The notes beneath the pieces were generated by a model. It searched no databases. It was not told where the DNA came from and saw only the letters and a list, made by a program, of their open reading frames with translations. Below are positions 56,503 to 63,474 of a stretch of 64,000 nt of DNA, in pieces. This stretch comes from Alphaproteobacteria bacterium (GTDB lineage: Bacteria; Pseudomonadota; Alphaproteobacteria; SHVP01). Each line of letters starts with the position of its first letter. Position 1 is the first letter of the stretch. A program made the translations under genes and the position numbers. The DNA is taken from assembly GCA_040216735.1 (NCBI GenBank), contig JAVJOO010000002.1, positions 337,118-401,117 on the forward strand, read 5' to 3'.

Positions 56503-57147
56503 ATGACCCCGATTCGTTTGGAACGCACCGCGGGCGCCGCGGTTCTTACCCTGGACCGCGCGCCGGTGAACGCCATGAACCTTGCCCTGTTGCAAGCGCT
56601 GGCCGAGGCGGCGCGGTCTTTGGCGGCCGACCCGCCGCCGCGCGGGGTGATCGTCACCGGGGCCAACGGCACGTTTTCGGCCGGGGCCGACCTGAAGGAA
56701 GTGCCGGCCTACGACGCGGCCCAGCGGGCGCAACTCAGCGCCGCCGCGGGCACCGCCTTTCGCACCCTGCACCGCCTGCCGGTGCCGACCGTCGCGGCCC
56801 TGCCGGGCCATGCCATCGGCGGTGGGTTGGTGCTGGCCCTGACCTGCGACCGGCGCCTCGCGGTGCCGGGCGACTACCGCCTCGGTCTGCCGGAGATTCG
56901 GGTGGGGGTGGCTTACCCGGACGCGGCCTGGGCAATCGTCGATGCCGAACTCGACGTCACAACCAAGCGCCGGCTGGTGCTGGACGGCGCACCGATCGAT
57001 CCGCACCGCGCCGCCGATTGCGGCATCCTCGACGCGTTGGTGCCGGCGGGCGAAATTCTGGATCACGCTCTAGCGTTGGCCGCGGAGCTGGCGCAGGCGC
57101 CGGGCTATGCCGCGGTCAAGGCGCAACTGCGCGGCGACCCGGTTTGA
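56503..57147 (+). CDS. enoyl-CoA hydratase/isomerase family protein, one catalytic Glu replaced
   Basis: A 214-residue crotonase-fold protein, shorter than the usual ~260 residues because the C-terminal helical part is reduced. It keeps the acyl-CoA oxyanion loop (GTFSAGADLKEV) and GHAIGGGLVLALTCDRRLAV. In hydratases the latter reads GGGCEL, with a catalytic Glu; here that position is Val. The second Glu (LGLPEIRVGV) is retained. This pattern favours an isomerase or another crotonase activity over hydration. It starts at a good GAAGGAG site and has no fatty-acid degradation genes next to it. Confidence 0.75.
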   Translation: MTPIRLERTAGAAVLTLDRAPVNAMNLALLQALAEAARSLAADPPPRGVIVTGANGTFSAGADLKEVPAYDAAQRAQLSAAAGTAFRTLHRLPVPTVAALPGHAIGGGLVLALTCDRRLAVPGDYRLGLPEIRVGVAYPDAAWAIVDAELDVTTKRRLVLDGAPIDPHRAADCGILDALVPAGEILDHALALAAELAQAPGYAAVKAQLRGDPV

Positions 57148-57242
57148 TCTCGCCGCCCCGTGATCGCGCCAACGCTTGACGCGGCGCGGCGCCATCCTTA
57201 GTTGGTGCCAGGCCCGCGACGTAAAGGACACCCCGCCCCGTG

Positions 57243-57917
57243 ATGCCCCGCGACCAAGGCCCGATTTACCTCGAAACCATGATGGGCCGCTTTCCGGTCG
57301 AGCCGTGGAATACCGCCTCTAACCTGTTGTTCCTGGCGATCATCGTGTTTTGGTTTGTGCGCGTGCGCGGCGAGGTCCGGCAGCACCGCTTCATCGCCTA
57401 CAGCTTGCCCGTGCTGGTGGTGGGCTGGGTCGGCGGTACGATCTATCACGCCACGCGGTCGGCCAACGTCTGGCTGTTCATGGACTTCGTACCGATTGCG
57501 CTGCTGGTGATGGCGGTGGCGATCCTTTTCTGGCGTCGCCAAGGCGTGCGCTGGGGGTGGGTGCCGCTGTTGGTGTTCGGGCCATTCGCCGCAGTGATGA
57601 CGGCGATGAGCATCCTCGACATGCCGGACTCGGCGCGGCCCATCGCGGGCTATCCGGTGCTGGCGATATCGATCCTGCTGCCGGTGCTGCGCTATTTGTG
57701 GCAGACCGGCGGCGCCGAATGGCGTTTGGTGGTGGCCGCGCTGGCGCTGTTCACGGTCGCCGTGGCGTTCCGCTCGGTCGACGGGCGGATGTTCGTGGCA
57801 GTGCTGCCGATGGGCACGCACTGGCTGTGGCACACCTTTGGCGCCGCCGCGGTGCAGGTGTTGATCTTGTTTATTTGGCGCAGCGATCTGCGCGAAGCCG
57901 ACGCCCGCCGCCGGTGA
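57243..57917 (+). CDS. CREST-superfamily membrane hydrolase (alkaline ceramidase-like)
   Basis: A 224-residue membrane protein with about seven hydrophobic segments. It carries the CREST/ceramidase metal-site pattern: Glu-x-Trp-Asn-Thr-x-Ser-Asn near the N-terminus (EPWNTASNLLF), a His in GGTIYHATRS, an Asp in FMDFVPIALL and the late His pair in THWLWHTFGAA. These are the residues that bind zinc in alkaline ceramidases and related proteins. In bacteria the substrate is not established. The ATG at 57243 directly follows an alternative GTG at 57240. The family assignment rests on motif and topology. Confidence 0.7.
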   Translation: MPRDQGPIYLETMMGRFPVEPWNTASNLLFLAIIVFWFVRVRGEVRQHRFIAYSLPVLVVGWVGGTIYHATRSANVWLFMDFVPIALLVMAVAILFWRRQGVRWGWVPLLVFGPFAAVMTAMSILDMPDSARPIAGYPVLAISILLPVLRYLWQTGGAEWRLVVAALALFTVAVAFRSVDGRMFVAVLPMGTHWLWHTFGAAAVQVLILFIWRSDLREADARRR

Positions 57918-57923
57918 ACCGCG

Positions 57924-58865
57924 CTAGAAGCCCGGCGGAAACAGCACGAAGAAAAGCGAGATCGTCGCCACCGACAGCACCGTCGAAACCAACGTGACCG
58001 ACGACGTGCGCAACACGTAGATGCCGTAGGTCTGGGCCAGCACGAACCCGCCTGTACCGGTCGGCAACGCCGCCATCATCACTGCCACCGTCGCCCATAG
58101 GGGTTCGGTGGGAAAAACGACGAAGACCATGAGCGCGGTGAGCAACGGGTGAACCGCGAGCTTGGTCACAGTCATGGCGCCGACTTCGGCCTTGCCCTGG
58201 GACAACTGCTTGCCGACCATGAACAGACCGATCGAGAACAGCGCACACGGGCCCGCCGCCGCACCGAGAAGACTAGTGAACCGCTCGATCGGCACCGGCA
58301 GGCCCCAGCCGGTGAGCGCAAGGGCGAGGCCGGCGAGCGGCGCCACCAGCAACGGATTGCGCGCCAGCGTCCGGGCCAGATGGCGCGCGACGCCCGCCGG
58401 CCCGTTGGTGCCGCTACGGCCCCATTCGATCAGCACCACCGCGATCGCCACCATGACCGCGGAGTTGATGACGACGACGACAACCGCGGGCAGCGCCGCC
58501 GCCGGGCCGAACGCCGCCAGCGCGAGCGGAATACCCATGTAGCCCGAGTTCCCGTAGACGCCGTTCATCCCATGCAACGCGGCCTCGGGCAATGTGGCGC
58601 CGAACGCGACGCGCGCGAAAACGATTGCCGCCAGCCAAATGATCAGCACCCCGCCCAGGAAACCCGCGATGAATGGCCAGTTCAACACCGCCGCAAGATC
58701 GACCGTAGCCATCGCCCGGAACAGAAACGCCGGCAGCGCGACCCAATAGACGAAGCGGTTGAGCGCCTCGCTGCTGGCCGCGCCGAGCAAACCGCGCCGG
58801 CCCGCGAGGTAGCCCACGGCGATGATGGCGAAGACGGGAAAGACGACGGTGAGGATTGCGTGCAT
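57924..58865 (-). CDS. AEC-family transporter (auxin efflux carrier type)
   Basis: A 313-residue inner-membrane transporter with ten hydrophobic segments in two halves and a central loop, the usual AEC layout. Conserved parts include FRAMATVDLA, the GVYGNSGYMGIPLALAAFG motif and LPTGTGGFVLAQTYG near the C-terminus. Relatives export or import malate, other carboxylates or unknown compounds. The start at 58865 (MHAILTVVFPVFAIIAVGYLA) is chosen; a longer frame to 58955 adds a non-hydrophobic leader. It is convergent with the ceramidase-like gene. Confidence 0.85.
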   Translation of the reverse strand: MHAILTVVFPVFAIIAVGYLAGRRGLLGAASSEALNRFVYWVALPAFLFRAMATVDLAAVLNWPFIAGFLGGVLIIWLAAIVFARVAFGATLPEAALHGMNGVYGNSGYMGIPLALAAFGPAAALPAVVVVVINSAVMVAIAVVLIEWGRSGTNGPAGVARHLARTLARNPLLVAPLAGLALALTGWGLPVPIERFTSLLGAAAGPCALFSIGLFMVGKQLSQGKAEVGAMTVTKLAVHPLLTALMVFVVFPTEPLWATVAVMMAALPTGTGGFVLAQTYGIYVLRTSSVTLVSTVLSVATISLFFVLFPPGF

Positions 58866-59023
58866 GGGGGGCCAGAGTCGAGGAGCGGGCCGCCGGGGAT
58901 GGCAGACCGCAGGGGAGACGGGCTCGCTTCTCGCAGGTTGCGGCGATAGGTGCAACGGGGGGTGGGGGCGGTTGGGACCATTCCGGGCGCGGACGGCACC
59001 GCGCCCCTCGCACTTACTGGGCG

Positions 59024-59063
59024 GCGCGCTCTTGGCGCTTATTGTGTCGCGCGCTCTTGGCGC
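59024..59063. repeat. 15-base direct repeat, two copies
   Basis: GCGCGCTCTTGGCGC occurs at 59024-59038 and again at 59049-59063, with a 10-base spacer. It lies in the 235-base gap (58866-59100) between the AEC gene and the ECF41 gene, which has no coding sequence I can recognise. Function is unknown. Confidence 0.7.
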
Positions 59064-59074
59064 GACCGCCCCGG

Positions 59075-59122
59075 ATCAAGAAAGGTCGCTTAACACACCC
59101 CTAGTTCAGCTGGATAGTGCGC
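59075..59122 (+). repeat. degenerate copy of the tRNA-Arg(CCG) 5' region
   Basis: A 48-base stretch aligns without gaps to 61070-61117, the upstream flank and 5' third of tRNA-Arg(CCG), with 40 of 48 bases identical by hand count. It includes CAAG-AAGGTCGC before the gene and TCAGCTGGATAG of the D-arm, but no anticodon arm follows, so it is not a functional tRNA. It covers the last seven codons and stop of the ECF41 gene on the other strand. The two copies flank the ECF41 operon as direct repeats. Confidence 0.75.
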
Positions 59123-60000
59123 ATCTGCGCCTGCGCGGCCGCGAAGCGCGCGAGTTTGTCGGGGTTGCGGACGATATAGATTCCCGCAACGCGTCCAGTT
59201 GCGTCGAGGTCGAACGAGACGGTCTGTTCGAGGCGGTCGCCGACGAAGACCAGAAGCCCCGGCGCACCGTTGATCTCAGCGACGGTGGCGCGCAGCTTGT
59301 CGGGCACGTACAACTTGCGCAGGATACCGCCCAGCACGTCGGCCACCCGGTCGCGGCCGACCAGCGGATCGCGCACCGCGGGTACCTTGCCGCCGCCGTC
59401 CGAGATCAGCACCACATCCGCCGCCAACGCATCGACGATGGGGGTGACGTCGCCGGTGGCGCGGATCGAATCGAACGCGGCACGGAACGTTTCGATCTGC
59501 GCCACCGAAGGAGCGTAGCGCGGCTTGTCGGTTTGAAGCGCTTTGCGCGCCCGCGCCGCCAACTGGCGACAAGCGTCGGGCGTTCGCTGCAAGGTATCGG
59601 CGATCTCGTCGAAAGTGAAGTCGAACAGGTCGTGCAGGAACAGCGCTGCGCGTTCGGCCGGCGACAGGCGCTCGAGCGCGCGCATGATCGCGAAAGACAG
59701 ATCAAGCCCGTATTCGTCTGGCATTGCGGCGCCGGCAATCGGCTCGGGCAGCCACGCACCGACATAGGTCTCGCGCCGTTTCTGGGCAGACTTGAGGCGG
59801 TCCAGCGCGAGGTTGGTGACGATGCGCGCGAGGGGGCGCGCCGCCTCGCCCTTGAGCGTCATGGCGGAGAAGCGCACCCACGCTTCCTGCGCGATGTCCT
59901 CCGCCTCGGCGGTAGACCCGAGGAAACGATAGGCGAGGCGCAGTAGCCGCGGCCGCACGGCAAGGAAAGCGGCGAGATGCGGATCGTCCGGCAACGCCAT
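59101..60000 (-). CDS. ECF41-type extracytoplasmic function sigma factor (SigJ-like)
   Basis: A 299-residue sigma factor of the ECF41 group: sigma region 2 (RLLRLAYRFLGSTAEAEDIAQEAWVR), sigma region 4 (LSPAERAALFLHDLFDFTFDEIADTLQ) and a fused C-terminal SnoaL-like domain carrying the family's DGGGK motif (VVLISDGGGKVPAVRDP). In this group the C-terminal domain replaces an anti-sigma factor, and neighbours are typically CMD-, DoxX- or oxidoreductase-type genes, as here. The start at 60000 (MALPDDPH) follows the upstream gene by one base. The last residues (RTIQLN) come from the tRNA-derived repeat. Confidence 0.9.
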   Translation of the reverse strand: MALPDDPHLAAFLAVRPRLLRLAYRFLGSTAEAEDIAQEAWVRFSAMTLKGEAARPLARIVTNLALDRLKSAQKRRETYVGAWLPEPIAGAAMPDEYGLDLSFAIMRALERLSPAERAALFLHDLFDFTFDEIADTLQRTPDACRQLAARARKALQTDKPRYAPSVAQIETFRAAFDSIRATGDVTPIVDALAADVVLISDGGGKVPAVRDPLVGRDRVADVLGGILRKLYVPDKLRATVAEINGAPGLLVFVGDRLEQTVSFDLDATGRVAGIYIVRNPDKLARFAAAQAQMRTIQLN

Positions 60001-60001
60001 T

Positions 60002-60556
60002 TCAGGGACGGTCCGCGGCGACGGCATCGAAGCGACGCACATGCTCGCTCACCGGCGCACAGGCCTGCGCCACGCCGAGGCCGCGCTTGAGCGAGGGATA
60101 GAACCCGGCCCCGGCAATCGCCGCCGCCAGCCCCGCCCGACCACGCACGCCCCAACGGCGCTGTACCGCCTCGCCCAATTCATTGAGGCGATGATCCCAG
60201 GTGACGACGGCAGAAGCAAACGCAGCGGCGAGGCCGACGCCGGTCGGCTCGTCCTCAGGGACGCTCTCGAGCAACACCGCGCGGACGGTCTCGCGGCGTA
60301 CGCCAGCGCGGCGCGCCATCTTCATCACCAGGTCGAGGCACGTTCCGCAGTCGGCTTGGCGCACTGCGACGAGCAGGCCGGCGAAGTAAACCTCGACCGG
60401 CAGGCCGAAGCGGTGGGCGGCGAGCGCCTGCGCGATCTGGATCCGTATGGCTCCCGGCGCGTCGACATCGGCGATCGCACGGAGATGGTCGACGTTGTAG
60501 GCATAGCGCCGCTCGAACGCTGCAAGCGCCAGCCGAATCATGTATCGCAGCATCAT
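60002..60556 (-). CDS. carboxymuconolactone decarboxylase (CMD/AhpD)-like protein
   Basis: A 184-residue helical protein with the AhpD-like CxxC centre (ADCGTCLDLVMKMARRAG). The His that follows the CxxC in AhpD is not at the expected spacing, so peroxidase activity is uncertain. Such genes are the commonest companions of ECF41 sigma factors and their probable targets. It overlaps the upstream DoxX-like gene by 4 bases and precedes the sigma gene by one base, making a tight three-gene operon. Confidence 0.78.
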   Translation of the reverse strand: MMLRYMIRLALAAFERRYAYNVDHLRAIADVDAPGAIRIQIAQALAAHRFGLPVEVYFAGLLVAVRQADCGTCLDLVMKMARRAGVRRETVRAVLLESVPEDEPTGVGLAAAFASAVVTWDHRLNELGEAVQRRWGVRGRAGLAAAIAGAGFYPSLKRGLGVAQACAPVSEHVRRFDAVAADRP

Positions 60557-60939
60557 GTACTCCTCTCAACGGTACGGGCGCGGAACAGGGGCCACATACC
60601 GAGCGCCGCCGGGAGGACGACCGTCGCGACGATGACCAGCGTGAGCGACAGGCTGGCATGGTGGGCCAGCAGGTCCCACAGATGAAGGAAAGCATGGCCG
60701 CCAAGAAAGACAGCGGCGACCACGACCAAGCTCAGGGAGACACGGCGTGGCACCACAGCGAGGGCCAGCGCTGCGGCCGCCGCTAAAAAACCTATACCGG
60801 TATCCTGGACGAAGTGTGGATTGAGGGCGCCGGTCTCGTCGGCTCCCGGCGTCGCCGCGTACCATTCGGCGGGCGCCATCAGCATGAATACCCCGTTGAA
60901 ACCCCAATAGACGGCCAGTAGGGCGAGCAAGATGCGCAT
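60553..60939 (-). CDS. DoxX/DUF4345-like small membrane protein
   Basis: A 128-residue protein with four hydrophobic segments (ILLALLAVYWGFNGVFMLMA, GFLAAAAALALAVV, LSLVVVAAVFLGGHAFLHLW, LTLVIVATVVLPAALGMW). It begins at an ATG with an AGGAGG ribosome-binding site; a longer frame to 60990 lacks one. The size and topology resemble DoxX or DUF4345 proteins often found with ECF41. It is the first gene of the operon and lies just downstream of the predicted ECF41 promoter. Function is unknown. Confidence 0.7.
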   Translation of the reverse strand: MRILLALLAVYWGFNGVFMLMAPAEWYAATPGADETGALNPHFVQDTGIGFLAAAAALALAVVPRRVSLSLVVVAAVFLGGHAFLHLWDLLAHHASLSLTLVIVATVVLPAALGMWPLFRARTVERST

Positions 60940-60962
60940 GTTCTTCCTCCTGTTTCCCTCTC

Positions 60963-60989
60963 TACGAGGCAGACCGGGACGATGTGACA
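60963..60989 (-). promoter_or_regulatory. ECF41-type promoter upstream of the operon
   Basis: On the minus strand TGTCACA (60989-60983) is followed by exactly 16 bases and then CGTA (60966-60963). The published ECF41 consensus, as I recall it, is TGTCACA-N16-CGTC, so this differs in one base. It lies about 24 bases before the start of the first operon gene. It predicts autoregulation by the sigma factor at the operon's end. Confidence 0.75.
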
Positions 60990-61089
60990 TGGTCGGCGGC
61001 TATTTTTTTCGGCCCTGGGTCGTTTGGCATCCGGCGCAGGGCCGGGCGGGCTTGGCGTGCGCCGGGGGAATCAAGTAAGGTCGCCCCAC

Positions 61090-61166
<77 letters not shown>

Positions 61167-61213
61167 ATCTTTTCAGCTACTTAGCTCAATTCAGAAAATT
61201 CCAATTTCCTCGC

Positions 61214-61434
61214 GGTAAGCACTGGGTAAGCACATCTCAGGCGAATGAGGTCTGCTAATGACCTTGTTTACTCGGAATCAGCTGCCCGGCCCGGCCCCTG
61301 GAGCTGTCGAAGTCACCCTTAAAGTACCCCTAATAACTCACAGGATTCCTAATCCTGGGGTCGCAGGTTCGAATCCTGCCGGGCGCGCCACTTTTTTAGC
61401 CGCACCACGCGTCGGGGTACCATTTGGGGTACCA
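61214..61434 (+). other. probable integration scar with doubled 9-mers
   Basis: Two doubled motifs lie in this stretch: GGTAAGCAC at 61214 and 61225 (after tRNA-Arg CCG), and GGGGTACCA at 61414 and 61426 (after the tRNA-Arg CCT fragment). Their spacing and position downstream of tRNA 3' ends recall arm-type integrase sites. No integrase gene is visible. The 1.3-kb interval 61167-62472 contains no intact gene that I can support, only this scar, the tRNA fragment and a copB remnant. Confidence 0.35.
61341..61390 (+). pseudogene. 3' fragment of tRNA-Arg(CCT)
   Basis: The 50 bases contain an intact anticodon arm (CAGGA/TCCTG with loop TTCCTAA, anticodon CCT), T-arm (GCAGG/CCTGC with TTCGAAT), 3' acceptor strand CGGGCGC, discriminator G and CCA. 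No matching GCGCCCG acceptor strand or D-arm exists upstream. Truncation at the 5' side of the anticodon stem is typical of a tRNA 3' end copied as an attachment site by an integrating element. T-rich sequence (CTTTTTTAG) follows. Confidence 0.7.
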
Positions 61435-61752
61435 CGCGACACGAGTCGTGACGGCTTGTGCGCCCGCGACGTTCTAGAGAGGACTGGCTCACGAGACAGC
61501 GATTAGGCTTGATTTGTGGAACGTGTATTTCGCAGCGAAACGTGGGCGAGGCCCCTCTGAAACTTATCGCCATGTTCGCCCCATAGACATCCTGGACGAA
61601 GCGACTGAGATCCGGACTATGGCCAAAACCTGGCAGCCATAACAACGCAGCTATCAAGTGCCGGAGCCGGCCGCAACCAGCCGGCTCATGGGAACTTCTA
61701 CATCCAACGCCGCTCCAGCCCTCTCGATCGACCAAACACCCTGCCACGGATA

Positions 61753-61926
61753 TCAGAACAATATCCGAGTGCCGATCAGGACAAAGAATGCGTCGTCATC
61801 TTCGCCTTCAGCTTTTCGTAATGTCGATGTCTCGCCGAAAGCGCGCTCGTAGTGCACGCCTAAATATGGGGAGATAAGCTGGTCCCTGTAGCTCAGCCGC
61901 GCACCGATTTCGGCCGTGGGCCCTAG
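61753..61926 (-). pseudogene. C-terminal remnant of a copper resistance protein CopB
   Basis: About 57 codons ending at 61753 resemble the last two beta-strands of outer-membrane CopB: TAEIGARLSYRDQLISPYLG then VHYERAFGETSTLRKAEGED and a C-terminal Ile-Leu-Phe. The frame upstream loses all resemblance, and other frames of 61927-62310 show no continuous homologous stretch, so the gene is truncated and frame-broken. No copA or regulator is visible. The assignment is by motif memory. Confidence 0.5.
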
Positions 61927-62472
61927 GCCTCTCGCAATGACCGCTCCGGATAACCTCCGGCAGGGGTGGAGCGGGATCATCAGATGTGCGGGGCGGTTGC
62001 TGCGCCGACGGGCAGCCACCAAACCGTCGCGGTCTAAATTCGAAATGACCATCTGATCGTCCTGGAGGGTTTCGAGAGGATCCCGCCCAGCCAACTGCGA
62101 CCCCGATCAACCAAATACCGCTTAAACCTATAGTAACTGTAGGTCCTATAAGTCCGAATGAAATTGTCGATTCGAGGGCTCGGTCAAAGCACTCCTTCAC
62201 TCGGCAAAGGGAGGGAGATCGTGAACTTCCGTGGATCAAGATCGCACGCACCAGAGCCGCCAACTTGCCCCTGGCGTCTACTCCCCCGACTAGATCGGCT
62301 CGTCGCAAATCTTCGAGGTCTCGTGCACAACCGCGCCACCTCTTTTCTTCAAGACTCAGCGTCTTGCCTACGTCCAGCAGCGATCGCGTCCGGGTTACTG
62401 GAGGTGCCGCTCATAGACCAACTACAGGAACGTGACCCCCAGGCAGCACGTCTAAACGTGGAGATATAGAAG

Positions 62473-63474
62473 ATGAGAACTGTAGGAATCTTCATAGCGA
62501 TTGTACTAATCGCGCCGGCGCCATTTGGAGCCCGCGCTGCAGACCGCGACGCAGGTTACCAATACGGGGGCCAAGCGTTTCTTGGCGAAGAACTACCACC
62601 TCTATTAAGGCAGAAACTTTTCGAGATCGATCTCGAGACGAACGAGCAGCGCAAACAAGCGATCGACCAGTTTATCGTCGAAAAGTTTTTGGCGGAACGC
62701 GCAGCGTTGCAAGGACTGTCCGCTAGTCAAGTTCGTCAACAATTGCTTTCGGTCCCAGTGCCCAGCGATGCAGAGGTCCGAGCGTTCTACGAAAACAACA
62801 AACAACGAATTGGTCGGCCATTCGATCAAAGCAAGAACGACATTGCCGACTACATTAAGGGACAAAGAGAGCTGGCGAAAACCCAAATCCTGTTGGGTCG
62901 AATCAAGGCCGAAAAACAGTATGAGGTCATCCTGCCGACACCGAAGCAGCCACAGTTCGAGATTGCTACAGAAGGGTTTCCCTATAGAGGCAATCCGGAG
63001 GCCAAGGTAACGATCGTTGAGTTCGCAGATTATCAGTGTCCCCACTGCAAGGCAGCGATAGCGGTCCTTTCACGGCTCGCAAAAGAATTTGGCGACAGCA
63101 TCCGCATCGTGTACAGAGACTTCCCGGTCAACCGTTCCGGAATCTCTCGGGAGATCGCGAAAGGCGCCTCCTGCGCGGATCAGCAGGGTCGCTTTTGGGA
63201 ATATCATGATCTCGCGTTCGAGTATCAAGATGTTCTCGCGACCGACTCCCCCGCAGCGTTTGCCCGTGACCTATCGCTCGATACACAAGCGTTCAAGCAA
63301 TGCTTAGACGCACCTCAAACCGAATCCAGGGTTGCCAACTCCTTCGCCGAAGCAGTTGCACTCGGCCTTTCGGGCACACCAACGTTCTTCGTCAACGGTC
63401 GGCAACTTCACGTTCATGGCGACCTTGAAGGTCCGCTTTTGGATGCTGTGAAGGTCGCTCTGCAGGGTGAATGA
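62473..63474 (+). CDS. SurA-like/DsbA-family periplasmic thiol protein
   Basis: A 333-residue exported protein: signal peptide ending near GARAAD (about residue 22), a helical region (about 25-150) resembling the SurA/PpiC N-terminal chaperone part (VPSDAEVRAFYENNKQRIG), and a DsbA-type thioredoxin domain with the active site EFADYQCPHCKAAIAV and a cis-Pro in LGLSGTPTFFVNG. There is no prolyl isomerase domain. Such proteins oxidise or isomerise disulfides in the periplasm. It overlaps the next gene by 8 bases. Its base composition is less GC-rich than the core genes, in line with an island. Confidence 0.82.
   Translation: MRTVGIFIAIVLIAPAPFGARAADRDAGYQYGGQAFLGEELPPLLRQKLFEIDLETNEQRKQAIDQFIVEKFLAERAALQGLSASQVRQQLLSVPVPSDAEVRAFYENNKQRIGRPFDQSKNDIADYIKGQRELAKTQILLGRIKAEKQYEVILPTPKQPQFEIATEGFPYRGNPEAKVTIVEFADYQCPHCKAAIAVLSRLAKEFGDSIRIVYRDFPVNRSGISREIAKGASCADQQGRFWEYHDLAFEYQDVLATDSPAAFARDLSLDTQAFKQCLDAPQTESRVANSFAEAVALGLSGTPTFFVNGRQLHVHGDLEGPLLDAVKVALQGE

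Noticed and set aside
61258-61747. Small frames on both strands across the tRNA-Arg(CCT) fragment (e.g. plus 61258-61506, minus 61349-61747)
   Set aside because: They translate tRNA sequence (the familiar RQDSNLRP and GSNPAGRA peptides), a known source of false proteins.
62158-62469. A 103-codon plus-strand frame before the DsbA-like gene
   Set aside because: No ribosome-binding site, mixed codon use and no recognisable motif; it lies in the decayed copB region.
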